Of a DNA stretch of 64,000 bases, positions 34,923 to 43,234 are shown piece by piece. The stretch covers positions 62,001-126,000 of the forward strand of contig NZ_LWEH01000460.1 in NCBI RefSeq assembly GCF_001635455.1, written 5' to 3'. The position numbers were made by a program, and so were the translations under genes. The first letter of the stretch is position 1, and each line of letters opens with the position of its first letter. Origin of the DNA: Vibrio sp. HI00D65. GTDB lineage: Bacteria > Pseudomonadota > Gammaproteobacteria > Enterobacterales > Vibrionaceae. The notes below the pieces were generated by a model. The model was not told where the DNA came from. It searched no databases and worked only from the letters and a program-made list of their open reading frames with translations.

Positions 34923-35598
34923 CTTGTATTTTCCATCGTTAAAACGGCAAAGTATTCAAGGTTACTATAAGACTGAAGGTGAGTTTTACCGTACTTATAA
35001 TTGCCAGAAGAATTATGACAATATAGCTAAGGATTGCCAGTATAGGTGTGTGTATTGTGATGTTCACTTGGATGAGTGTGGTGGTGAAAAGTTTTCTCTG
35101 GATCATTTTAGGCCACAGAATGTTTTTGGAACAAAGTTCGATGGAATACTGAAAATTCACCCCTTTAATCTTCACTTATCTTGTCAAAAGTGCAATGTCT
35201 TAAAGTCGGATGATTGGCAAGGTTGTTTACAAACTCAGGATGGACCCACCTTTCTATCTAAGAAAGGATATATTGACCGATTTGAAGTTGATGTTACTAG
35301 TTATCTAAAAGTTGATAATGATGGACGTTTACAGTGTGTAGACCCAAACGGACCAGCAAGATATATGATCGGTAAATTGCTTTTGAACCGAACAAATCGG
35401 GTCTACACTAGAAAGCTCCGTGAAGTAACTATTAAAGCTGATAGAGTCAAGTTGATGCTGTCATCTAGACAAAGAAAAGTAATGAATGATTGGGAGTCCG
35501 GTGATTTAACACCAGAACAGGCTAAACAACAGTTTAAATTATTGACAGAATTATTTGAGCGGTATACCAATTTGAAAACTGTTTCAATTCACTCTTAA
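34912..35598 (+). CDS. HNH endonuclease, effector candidate of the accessory operon
   Basis: This 228-residue protein has a zinc-braced HNH core: CVYC at 46-49, SLDHFRP with catalytic His65, NLHLSCQKC with Cys91 and Cys94. The layout resembles RloB/PtuB-type and retron-linked HNH effectors. The start (ATGATGAG) overlaps the receiver stop, so all four genes are translationally linked. It likely cleaves DNA when released or activated by the signalling pair. A terminator follows at 35609. Confidence 0.85.
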   Translation: MMSSLYFPSLKRQSIQGYYKTEGEFYRTYNCQKNYDNIAKDCQYRCVYCDVHLDECGGEKFSLDHFRPQNVFGTKFDGILKIHPFNLHLSCQKCNVLKSDDWQGCLQTQDGPTFLSKKGYIDRFEVDVTSYLKVDNDGRLQCVDPNGPARYMIGKLLLNRTNRVYTRKLREVTIKADRVKLMLSSRQRKVMNDWESGDLTPEQAKQQFKLLTELFERYTNLKTVSIHS

Positions 35599-35608
35599 GT
35601 AATTGGAC

Positions 35609-35634
35609 AAAGCCGCTTTTTAGCGGCTTTTTTC
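35609..35634. terminator. Shared terminator of the HNH and integrase genes
   Basis: AGCCGC-ttttta-GCGGCT with a T-run on the + strand; on the - strand the integrase stop lies at its edge. It serves two convergent genes. Confidence 0.8.
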
Positions 35635-36688
35635 ATATCTTACGTTCGTGTAACTTATGCGGGAACAGTTGGGTATATACCTGCCATAATGTGTTTAGGT
35701 TTCTATGGCCAGTTACTTGAGCAACTTCTTCAATGGTAAAGCCTTTCTCGAACAAGCGGCTTGCACCTTCACGGCGTAGGTCATGATAGCGTAGGTTATC
35801 AATCCCAACCTTTTGACACACTTCAACAAAGCCTCGACCAACTGAGCGTGGGTTGTAAGGAAATATCAACTCTCCTTTACGCTCTTGCTTCATTACAATA
35901 TCGAATGCTTCCCCAAGCAGAGGAACGACCATATGGTTGCCTTCTTTCTTACGTGGGTCTTTTCGGTCACGTACGATCACTGTTCTAAGTTCTTCGTTTA
36001 AGTCTTCCCATCGAATACCACACACTTCACTTACTCTCATACAGCTCAGGATGCTGAAGTCTAGAAGCATGGAGTAGGGGATTTTATTTTCTCTGCGCTG
36101 CTCGCGTTCTTCTAGTGCTTCTTTTAACAGGTCAATTTCATCGGGAGTAGGGCGCCTTGTTCGTTTCTCTGATTTACCGATGAGCTTCATTTCATACAGA
36201 ATGGGTGTTGCTTCTAAGAATGTGTTCACGTTCGCGGCAACGTTGAATACAGGTTTAGCTCGTTTGAATACTGAACGTAAAAAGTAGATGTCGGAATAGA
36301 CGGTAGAGGGCTTGGTTCCCGTACTGCATCTATTCTGGCAGTGCTCAATCAAGTCTTTAGTGGTTAGCTCATCGGAATAGATTTTTGCTATGTCACAATC
36401 ACGGAGCATTTTTAATACGGTTTGTTTAGATCGGCCAGTATTGTCCCAGAGATTTTTGTTTTCAATGTACATGTCTAGAAGCTGACCAATGGGTACAGAA
36501 CGGTCTTGAGTTTCACCTTCTTCTATCTTTCGTACTTCATTTTTTGCCCAGGCAGTAGCGAGCGTTTTCTTCTTATGAGTTTTAGAAAAACGTTGAGCAA
36601 TTTTGCTTCGATGTTTCACCGTAATAGTGGCTTTGTAGCGAGAATCACCGCTAGCTAGAGTTCGCTTTTCAATACTATAAGATGCCAT
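35633..36688 (-). CDS. int: Tyrosine integrase (P2-type)
   Basis: About 351 residues from MASYSIEKRTLASGDSRY (ATG 36686-36688, with GAGG ten bases upstream). An upstream in-frame start would run through arm-type repeats and is unlikely. Catalytic residues visible: Arg in SCMRVSEVCGIRW, HDLRREGAS (HxxR), GHRN, and Tyr in VYTQLFPH. It recombines the 31-bp att core at yaeQ. Position next to attR is standard. Confidence 0.94.
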   Translation of the reverse strand: MASYSIEKRTLASGDSRYKATITVKHRSKIAQRFSKTHKKKTLATAWAKNEVRKIEEGETQDRSVPIGQLLDMYIENKNLWDNTGRSKQTVLKMLRDCDIAKIYSDELTTKDLIEHCQNRCSTGTKPSTVYSDIYFLRSVFKRAKPVFNVAANVNTFLEATPILYEMKLIGKSEKRTRRPTPDEIDLLKEALEEREQRRENKIPYSMLLDFSILSCMRVSEVCGIRWEDLNEELRTVIVRDRKDPRKKEGNHMVVPLLGEAFDIVMKQERKGELIFPYNPRSVGRGFVEVCQKVGIDNLRYHDLRREGASRLFEKGFTIEEVAQVTGHRNLNTLWQVYTQLFPHKLHERKI

Positions 36689-36703
36689 GAACGTGTGCCT
36701 CTG

Positions 36704-36748
36704 AGGTGTACCAAAAGGGTGATTTGAGGGGTACAAAAGGTGTACCAA
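36704..36748. promoter_or_regulatory. Putative integrase arm-type sites, right end
   Basis: AGGTGTACCAA occurs at 36704-36714 and 36738-36748 with a variant (GGGGTACAAAA) between. The same motif flanks attL. The sites lie just upstream of int and may also control its transcription. Confidence 0.6.
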
Positions 36749-36866
36749 GGTTCAGAGATTATAGCAGTTTATTGAAGTTCTTCTAGGTTGTTATTTATGT
36801 TAAGTAACTGAAAATAATGGTGTATGTGGCTATTGCTAGGTAGGGAGGGGAGTGGCGTATTTTAGT

Positions 36867-36897
36867 GAAACTTATAGATTGTGGGTTTGAGAGCCAT
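36867..36897. repeat. attR core repeat
   Basis: One-mismatch copy of the attL core. On the - strand it still spells the first codons of yaeQ (MALKPTI) but runs into phage DNA. Native yaeQ upstream sequence continues at 36898. Confidence 0.93.
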
Positions 36898-36959
36898 TGG
36901 TGGGTGTCTTAGGTAAAAATAGTGAAGGGGAATCTTACCTTAAATCTCTGAATAGCGGT

Positions 36960-36989
36960 TAAAAAAATAGCCAGCGGAGGCTGGCTATG
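36960..36989 (-). terminator. Rho-independent terminator of the cold-shock gene
   Basis: On the - strand ATAGCCAGC-ctcc-GCTGGCTAT is followed by seven T. It lies 25 bases after the stop of the csp gene. Confidence 0.88.
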
Positions 36990-37013
36990 TTTAGAAAGCT
37001 TTAAAATACCAAA

Positions 37014-37223
37014 TTAAAGTACTTTGATGCTGTCAGCTTGTGGGCCTTTTTGACCTTGAGATACTACGAACTCAACTTTTTGGCCTTCAGCAAGAGTTTT
37101 GAAACCTTCGCCAGTGATTGCAGAGAAGTGTGCAAATACGTCTGGACCGTTTTCTTGTTGAATGAAACCGAAGCCTTTAGTTTCGTTGAACCATTTTACT
37201 GTACCAGTAACTGTGTTAGACAT
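37014..37223 (-). CDS. CspA-family cold-shock protein
   Basis: The 69-residue protein is a single cold-shock domain with RNP1 KGFGFI and RNP2 VFAHF, and starts MSNTVTGTVKWFNETKGFGF. It binds single-stranded RNA/DNA as a chaperone. It is the first host gene right of attR. A long AT-rich stretch upstream may be the structured 5' leader that many csp genes carry. Confidence 0.95.
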   Translation of the reverse strand: MSNTVTGTVKWFNETKGFGFIQQENGPDVFAHFSAITGEGFKTLAEGQKVEFVVSQGQKGPQADSIKVL

Positions 37224-37669
37224 AATGTTATCCCTAAAATTAATTTTTATAGTGAGCCAATTGTGGCACTGATAGCGTGGAAAAGTTTATTGCTATTGCG
37301 TACAACACAACGGGGTTACTAGTAATCCAACGAAATGTTTATATACAAAGAACTTTCTTTCTAGCCGAAATCGAGTCTAAATCAAATCAGGGGATAGTCA
37401 ATCGAATCCATAGTGAAAGGTTGCAGAAACTTGGGGGTAGTCAAACTTTGCATTCCTTAAATATCATGTAGTTACAGTTGTATGGTGATTTCTTGTCGTT
37501 TTTGTGAAAAACATAGGTAAGTTTGATGACAGAATTAGAGTGGTTGCACTGTTTGTACATACTCTGGTTTCGGACAAGAAAGCCGCTAAATTGACCTGAA
37601 GCCCCCCCGTATTTAAAGGCTTTATTTATAAAATCATCTAATATTTAGTTGGTTGTTTTAATGGTTTTG
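37224..37669. other. Non-coding region upstream of csp
   Basis: No supported gene. The csp-proximal 150 bases may be a cold-responsive 5' leader on the - strand. A C-tract (CCCCCCC) near 37602-37608 and AT-rich sequence precede the end of the sugar dehydrogenase gene. No clear terminator is visible for that gene. Confidence 0.4.
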
Positions 37670-38761
37670 CTACCTTTTTAGACGGTAAAGGTTACCATTG
37701 TCAGTACTAAAGAAGATGTTCCCATCTGGCGAAGTTTCGATGTCTCTGATTCTTTCGCCCAAGCTTTCTAGAATACGTTGCTCGTCAGTCGCATCACCTT
37801 GCTCATTGACCGTTACGACATTAATATGGGTAAGTTTAAGTGCGCCTGCTAATAGTTTTCCTTTTAGCTCTGGGAACTTATCCCCTTGATAAACCACTAA
37901 GCTGCCGGGGGCGATGGAAGGAATGTAGACCTTTTTAGGCGCCTCGATGCCTTCTTTGGTTTCAGACTCACCAACGCTGATTGGCCCCCAATACTCTTTA
38001 CCATGAGATGTGACAGGCCATCCGTAGTTGGCTCCCGCTTTTATTAGGTTAATTTCATCACCTCCACGCGGGCCATGCTCAATCGACCATAACTTTTTGG
38101 TAGGGAAGTCGTAGAACAGTCCTTGCGGATTTCGGTGGCCATAGCTCCAGATCTCGTTGAGAACTTTGTCGTCGTTTACAAATGGGTTGTCGCTTGGTGT
38201 GCTTCCGTCTGCACTCAAGCGCAATATCGAGCCTGCATGGGTTAAGGTATTTTGCCCGTTATCTCGATTTCCACGGTCGCCAATCGAAAAGTAGAGGTGG
38301 CTATCATCGAAGGTAATGCGACTGCCAAAGTGACGTCCAGTGTCGGTTCTCGATTCTGAAACGAATACATCTTGCCAATTAGACACTTCACCATTTTTGT
38401 AATCAGCAGAAGCGAGTGTGGTTACACCTTCGTCATCAATGTTTTTGCTGTAAGTAATATAGAGTTTGTTTTCTTCAAAGGGCGAGAAGGTGATATCTAA
38501 TGCTCCGCCTTGGCCTTTTACCCACACATTAGGAAGTCTAAAAAGTGTGCTCTGATCACCCGTTTTTAAATTAACATGTTTGATCACACCTTCTTTTTCT
38601 GTGACTAGCATGGATCCTTCGTCAACATAGGCGAGCCCCCATGGAATCACGATCCCATCGGTGATCTTCTCAGCTTGCCACGCAAAAGCCGTTGTTGAGG
38701 TAAGGGGACCAGACAGAGCAAGTGCCAAAGCTGAGGTGAGAATACGGTGATAAGTGTTCAT
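37670..38761 (-). CDS. Periplasmic PQQ-dependent aldose sugar dehydrogenase family protein
   Basis: This 363-residue protein has an N-terminal signal peptide (to about residue 27, TTAFA). It has the soluble glucose dehydrogenase beta-propeller pattern: IPWGLAYVDEGSMLVTEKEG, GQGGALDITFSP, GRHFGSRITFDDSHLYFSIG, GHRNPQGLFYD, EHGPRGGDEINLI and GANYGWPV. It resembles E. coli YliI/Asd. It likely oxidises sugars in the periplasm with PQQ; the physiological substrate is unknown. Monocistronic. Confidence 0.92.
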   Translation of the reverse strand: MNTYHRILTSALALALSGPLTSTTAFAWQAEKITDGIVIPWGLAYVDEGSMLVTEKEGVIKHVNLKTGDQSTLFRLPNVWVKGQGGALDITFSPFEENKLYITYSKNIDDEGVTTLASADYKNGEVSNWQDVFVSESRTDTGRHFGSRITFDDSHLYFSIGDRGNRDNGQNTLTHAGSILRLSADGSTPSDNPFVNDDKVLNEIWSYGHRNPQGLFYDFPTKKLWSIEHGPRGGDEINLIKAGANYGWPVTSHGKEYWGPISVGESETKEGIEAPKKVYIPSIAPGSLVVYQGDKFPELKGKLLAGALKLTHINVVTVNEQGDATDEQRILESLGERIRDIETSPDGNIFFSTDNGNLYRLKR

Positions 38762-39028
38762 TTAAGTCCCTTCATTGTTGCGATCTAGTGTTAGTCTAGC
38801 GTGTGTCAGTGACAGGCGGAAAGTTAAGGTGTGTGAAAAGTGATTATTCACATATTTAGTCCAGCCGGTGTTGTATGATTATACGAGCTAACGTATGTTT
38901 ACCCTGCGACAATCCAATCGATCCTTTCGGAGCACCATGAATATCATACCTGCAACATTCTCTCTATCTTCTATATCTCTATGTTGTGAGGTTGATAAAC
39001 CAAACCTTTTAACAACGTGTACAGCCTC

Positions 39029-40222
39029 ATGAGCCGTCGATTTGATTTTAAGTCGATCTTACTGGCGTGTTTGGTCATCAGTATCGGTCAACTCAGTATG
39101 GGTTTGGTGTTTCCTTCTTTACCCTGGATCGCAAAGGATTTTGATGTATCGCTAGAACAAGCCCAGTTCTTAGTGAGTGTCTACCTGCTAGGCTTCGGAC
39201 CTTCTCAGTTTGTTTATGGTCCAATTTCAGATGCTTTGGGGAGGAAAAAGGTACTATTGGGTGGCTTATTACTTGCCATGTGTGGCTTGTTGATGATCAT
39301 CTTCTTCAGCCATTCTTTTACCAGTATGGTGTTGGGGCGCTTCCTACAGGGTTTAGGTACAGGCTGTTGTGCTGTACTGGCTCGCGCTTCCACACGAGAT
39401 AGATTCAGCGGAGCTGACTTACCATTAGTCATGTCTTATATCGCGATGGTTGCGTCGATTACGCCTCTTATTGCACCGGTCATTGGTGGCTTTATCAACT
39501 TCCACTTTGGTTGGAGTATGGTGTTTATCTCGCTACTTGGATATGTCTCATTGGCTTGGGTGGTCTTGGCGCTTAAATTCAAAGAAACCGTTACTCAGTT
39601 CTCTGCGATTCCTTCACCAAAGAAAATGGTGTTTCAATACAAGGAGCTACTTACATCTCGCTACTTTATGAGCTTTGCGAGCATTGGTTGGCTTAACTTT
39701 AGTTTGATGATCACGACTGTGTCTGTGATGCCGTTTATCATGCAGAATCAGATTGGCATGACGTCCGACGAATATGCAATGTGGGCGATAATACCTGCAT
39801 TGGGCATGCTAGGTGGAACAAGCTTGTGTAACCGTATTCGTCCAATATTAGGTAATAAGAAAACACTGGTATGTACGCCTGTATTACACATTTCGGCAGC
39901 GTTGTGGCTGTTCTTCTGCCCACTTAAGCCGGTCTATCTAATGCTCGGTCAGTTTTTGATGATACTGGGGAATGGCATCGCGTTACCTTGTGCTCAAGCT
40001 TTGGTGATGTTGCCTTACAAAAAGAACGCAGGAGCAGCGGCTGCGATGTCGGGAGGCGGCCAAATGGTTGTGTCTTCGCTGGTAAGCATGGGGTTGGTTA
40101 AACTTGGTCTTGGTGAAGCGTGGCATTTGTCATTGGTAATCGCACTATTCACTGCGATTACGTTATTGAATATTTTGCGTGGCTTTAGTAGCCAAGAAGC
40201 CAGAGACGCTCAGCTTAGCTAG
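39029..40222 (+). CDS. MFS drug/metabolite exporter, Bcr/CflA type
   Basis: About 397 residues, 12 predicted membrane helices. Motif A in the loop after helix 2 is YGPISDALGRKKVL, and helix 4-5 has FLQGLGTGCCAVLARAS and ITPLIAPVIGG, characteristic of the Bcr/CflA family. I chose ATG 39029 over an upstream GTG at 39017. It is a proton-driven exporter in the inner membrane. It is next to siderophore genes, so it could export a metallophore, but a drug role is equally possible. Confidence 0.88.
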   Translation: MSRRFDFKSILLACLVISIGQLSMGLVFPSLPWIAKDFDVSLEQAQFLVSVYLLGFGPSQFVYGPISDALGRKKVLLGGLLLAMCGLLMIIFFSHSFTSMVLGRFLQGLGTGCCAVLARASTRDRFSGADLPLVMSYIAMVASITPLIAPVIGGFINFHFGWSMVFISLLGYVSLAWVVLALKFKETVTQFSAIPSPKKMVFQYKELLTSRYFMSFASIGWLNFSLMITTVSVMPFIMQNQIGMTSDEYAMWAIIPALGMLGGTSLCNRIRPILGNKKTLVCTPVLHISAALWLFFCPLKPVYLMLGQFLMILGNGIALPCAQALVMLPYKKNAGAAAAMSGGGQMVVSSLVSMGLVKLGLGEAWHLSLVIALFTAITLLNILRGFSSQEARDAQLS

Positions 40223-40248
40223 TTAAAGGAGTTATCAAATCTAAACTG

Positions 40249-40286
40249 AAAGGCCACTGAAATGATGAGCTTCAATGGCCTTTTTT
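40249..40286. terminator. Bidirectional terminator between MFS and ABC ATPase genes
   Basis: An imperfect stem AAAGGCCACTGAA / TTCAATGGCCTTT with TTTTTT on the + side sits between two convergent genes. Confidence 0.8.
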
Positions 40287-40303
40287 AAGCTCAGCGCTTT
40301 GGT

Positions 40304-41110
40304 TTAACTTGCCCAGACTATCTGATATTCGCAGACGACAGCGACCTTTTCACTGGCTGCAGTCTTGGCTGGAACTGGATGGTCGATCAGTCGGATAGGG
40401 GACTCATAGAGCTCGGACAAGGCCTGCTCATTAAGCAACTTATCAGCGCTTCCTTCAAAGGCGATCTTACCTTTCTTTAGAGCGACTATGTGTGTCGCGT
40501 AACGCAGTGCAAGATTCAAGTCGTGCAGAATTACGATGATTCCAACGTCTTCTTTCTTATTGAGTTCAGATAGCAAACCCATCAATTGGAACTGGTGATG
40601 AACATCTAGCGCGGATGTTGGCTCGTCGAGAATCAATATGGGAGACTGTTGGGCGAGCAACATCGAAACCCACGCTCGTTGGCGTTCACCGCCGGATAAA
40701 TCGTCCGCTAAAACTTGTGAAAACTCTGTAACGCCCGTTCTATCCATGGCTTGTTTGATAATGGACTGGTCTTCAGAGTCCCAACGACCAAACGCACCTC
40801 GCCAAGGAAAACGCCCTAATCGAACCAGTTCTTCGACCGTTAAGCCTGCCGAAGCTGGAAGCTTTTGAGGTAAATACGCAATCTTTTTGGCTAGGTCTTT
40901 GCTTTTGAAAGAAGAGATAGGAGCGCCATCCAGCTTTACTGTGCCGTGATCTGCTGCCATTTGACCAGAGAGCAAGTTAACCAGTGTCGATTTACCAGAA
41001 CCATTGTGACCAAGAACGACCGTAAGTTCATTGGTTGGAGTGGAAAGCTCGTCAATTGAGAGAATGGTACGCTCGTCACGAACCATTTTGAAATTTGAAA
41101 GCTGAAACAT
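40304..41110 (-). CDS. Siderophore ABC transporter ATPase (FhuC/FecE type)
   Basis: This 268-residue ATPase has Walker A GHNGSGKST (about 34-42), Q-loop YLPQKLP, signature LSGGERQRAW, Walker B ILILDEPTSALD and switch His in VILHDLNLALRYA. LPQKLPASAGLTVEELVRLG is typical of the FhuC/FepC group. No permease is adjacent, and the binding-protein gene nearby is truncated. It is transcribed with the FhuF-like gene upstream (33-base gap) from a Fur-box region. Confidence 0.9.
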   Translation of the reverse strand: MFQLSNFKMVRDERTILSIDELSTPTNELTVVLGHNGSGKSTLVNLLSGQMAADHGTVKLDGAPISSFKSKDLAKKIAYLPQKLPASAGLTVEELVRLGRFPWRGAFGRWDSEDQSIIKQAMDRTGVTEFSQVLADDLSGGERQRAWVSMLLAQQSPILILDEPTSALDVHHQFQLMGLLSELNKKEDVGIIVILHDLNLALRYATHIVALKKGKIAFEGSADKLLNEQALSELYESPIRLIDHPVPAKTAASEKVAVVCEYQIVWAS

Positions 41111-41143
41111 GTCTGTCCTGGATTTTAAGATTAAGGAATGGTG

Positions 41144-41902
41144 TTAAGCGGTTTTCTTATTGTCTGGGTGTCTAGGGCAATCGTCACAATATTTTCTAGA
41201 GTCACACTTGTAGACTAGGCAACAGCTGACCCTAACGAGCTTAAGCATCCCTGTAGTATCGTCGACTTTGAGGCTCTCTAAGTGGTTCTCTGGAAGTTGG
41301 CAAGCTGTTAACCATAGCCTTGCTTGCTCTGTGATGTACTCATTGGTCAGGCTTTGTTCGCGCTGTTGCAGTTTGATCAAACAACCCAACAGTAGATCCG
41401 CGAGCAAATGGTTGGTAAACCCCGGGCGAATGCGTGTCCACTCACTGATCTGGCTGCGGAAAAACTCCGTGAGTTCTAATATTGCTTGACCCGCATGTGG
41501 TATTAACTCTTCTGGTGTACCGTGTTGGTGATCACCATTGAAGAAGCGGTACCCAGTGACGAACTCTTTATACCTAAACTGACCGATATTCTTGATATCT
41601 GGTAATGAATGAAGGCCATAGATAGAAACGAAGGTGACGTAGATTGGCTGCCAGCATACTAGATCCCAAGTTCGGGTTAACCAATAAGCTTTACCTGCCT
41701 CAGAGTGATTTTCCGCTAAGCCATCGTAAACGCGCTTTATCTCTATATGGCTTTTATCATTTGTCATGGCGATACTTCTGCTGCTCAAAGAACCATAACT
41801 GCCGCTTAAATATGGGGTAATTTGTTTTGAATAAGCAAAAATTTTTTGGTGTAAAGAAGGGGCTCTACGACGAGTGGCGATATTGTGCAGCTGGGAAAGC
41901 AT
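41144..41902 (-). CDS. FhuF-like ferric siderophore reductase
   Basis: About 252 residues from the ATG at 41900-41902. The C-terminus has the [2Fe-2S] motif CC-x10-C-x2-C (CCLVYKCDSRKYCDDC), as in FhuF and AHA_1954-type siderophore reductases. Internal AYWLTRTWDLVCWQPIYVTF is also a family feature. Starts at 41977 (inside the Fur box) and 41767 are alternatives; the family helix around FAYSKQITPYLSG favours the middle one. It frees iron in the cytoplasm by reduction. Confidence 0.82.
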   Translation of the reverse strand: MLSQLHNIATRRRAPSLHQKIFAYSKQITPYLSGSYGSLSSRSIAMTNDKSHIEIKRVYDGLAENHSEAGKAYWLTRTWDLVCWQPIYVTFVSIYGLHSLPDIKNIGQFRYKEFVTGYRFFNGDHQHGTPEELIPHAGQAILELTEFFRSQISEWTRIRPGFTNHLLADLLLGCLIKLQQREQSLTNEYITEQARLWLTACQLPENHLESLKVDDTTGMLKLVRVSCCLVYKCDSRKYCDDCPRHPDNKKTA

Positions 41903-41916
41903 GTTAAACCAGTAAA

Positions 41917-41961
41917 TGATAATCAGTTTCGTTATCATATCTAACATTATCGATGATAACC
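41917..41961. promoter_or_regulatory. Fur box(es) of the siderophore reductase/ATPase operon
   Basis: TGATAAT-cagtttc-GTTATCA (41917-41937) is a near-palindromic Fur site, followed by a second TTATC-gat-GATAA-type dyad at 41946-41960. They lie upstream of the reductase start and about 160 bases from the divergent AraC gene. Confidence 0.75.
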
Positions 41962-42119
41962 ATACAAAATGGAGCATTTCCTCGTAGAACTCTTATTATA
42001 AAATTTATAAATTGAGAGAGTCCTAGTCACTTTTAAGTGATAAAATCTTCTTTAAATGATAAAAAGTAATTCTGAATCTACTTAATTGCTGCCACTAGCG
42101 AGATTACAAAAGCGTGACT

Positions 42120-43028
42120 ATGAACACTCCTGCATTTGATCGTATTAGCCGTGTCTTGGCTTATATACATGCGAACCTCAGCTCGACATTATCTTTAGAG
42201 GATATCGCGAAACAGAGCTGTTGGTCTCGTTGGCAGCTGCAAAGAGTGTTTCAAGCCGAAACTGGGCTCACTGTGGCGAACTACGTCAGAGAGCTTAAGT
42301 TAAGCCTAGCGGCTGAAGAACTGTTAGATACCAAAGAGCGGGTTATCGATATCGCGCTTGAACTAGGATTCAATTCAGAAATTAGTTTTAGTCGCTCGTT
42401 TAAGCAGATGTTTGGCTCTAGCCCAAGCCAGTATCGAAAAGCGGGCAAAAGAACGGGGCTTCGTAAACCGATACAAGTGTCTGACACGCTGAGCAGCGCT
42501 GATAATGGCCCGCTGAGCTTTGTTGAAGTTCGTATTGAGGAAAGAGAGTCGTTCCTAGTGAAAGGTATCACTTCTGAAATCAGTGGTCTGTTTTCGCTGA
42601 CACAAGATTTTGCACAGAAAGTCCCTCAATTGTGGTCACGCTTAGAAGGGGAAGTGACACTACCTGACGACAATGCCTATAAGTTTATTGGTGTGGTTGA
42701 TCTCACTCAGGCTTGCTTTGATGGTACCAATATTCATTATTGGGCTGGAGTTGAACTTAACGATGAGATTTCAATTCCCCAATTGCCGAGTATTATCTCT
42801 GACAAGTTAGAGGTCTTAAATATTCCAAAGCAAACCTATGCTGTTGTCAAACATTGTGGCCCGATTGAGAATCTTCGACATACTTTGAGTTGGTTTGTAC
42901 TCAATTGGTTACCGTGTTCTGGTTATCGAGGTGTTGATGGCTACGAGCTTGAAGTATACCCACTCGGCTATCAAACTCATGCAGCGGATGCAGTGATGGA
43001 GTACTGGGTTCCTATTATTAAATCGTAG
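42120..43028 (+). CDS. AraC-family regulator with GyrI-like ligand domain
   Basis: About 302 residues. Two helix-turn-helix motifs lie at the N-terminus (LEDIAKQSCWSRWQLQRVFQ, VIDIALELGFNSEISFSRSF), followed by KQMFGSSPSQYRKAG. Residues about 130-300 are a GyrI-like small-molecule domain (FVEVRIEERESFLVKGI, QTYAVVKHCGPIENLRHTLS, LEVYPLG). It precedes and likely activates the TonB receptor gene. ATG 42120 is chosen over GTG 42114. Confidence 0.88.
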   Translation: MNTPAFDRISRVLAYIHANLSSTLSLEDIAKQSCWSRWQLQRVFQAETGLTVANYVRELKLSLAAEELLDTKERVIDIALELGFNSEISFSRSFKQMFGSSPSQYRKAGKRTGLRKPIQVSDTLSSADNGPLSFVEVRIEERESFLVKGITSEISGLFSLTQDFAQKVPQLWSRLEGEVTLPDDNAYKFIGVVDLTQACFDGTNIHYWAGVELNDEISIPQLPSIISDKLEVLNIPKQTYAVVKHCGPIENLRHTLSWFVLNWLPCSGYRGVDGYELEVYPLGYQTHAADAVMEYWVPIIKS

Positions 43029-43184
43029 TCATATCGTCGCCTAGCATACTCTTTACAAATCCTCTCATTCATAAGGTCAATTGTGTTTTTAATCATCAAT
43101 TGACCTTATTTTTTTGTAAATAGGCCAAGTTCTTTTTGAACTTGCACCAAATTGTTAATTATCCCATCGATAGATACTTACAAT

Positions 43185-43207
43185 GCAAATGAGATTTATT
43201 ATTATTT
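43185..43207 (+). promoter_or_regulatory. Fur-box-like site upstream of TonB receptor
   Basis: GCAAATGAGATTTATTATTA resembles the A/T-rich Fur consensus and lies 28-50 bases before the receptor start. It matches fewer palindromic positions than the site at 41917. Confidence 0.55.
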
Positions 43208-43234
43208 ACAATAAGCATTGGTACCGAGGGAATC

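Larger units (their letters stand above)
1131..36897. mobile_element. P2/Mu-hybrid temperate myovirus prophage, about 35.8 kb
   Basis: The element is bounded by a direct repeat at 1123-1153 and 36867-36897, with a tyrosine integrase next to the right copy. It encodes complete-looking modules for integration, lysogeny control, replication (gpA), late activation (Ogr), packaging, capsid, contractile tail, fibre and lysis. I see no broken structural gene, so it may be inducible. Head proteins resemble P2; tail and baseplate proteins resemble Mu. Four cargo loci are interspersed. Exact cross-over coordinates within the repeat cannot be fixed from sequence alone. Confidence 0.93.
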
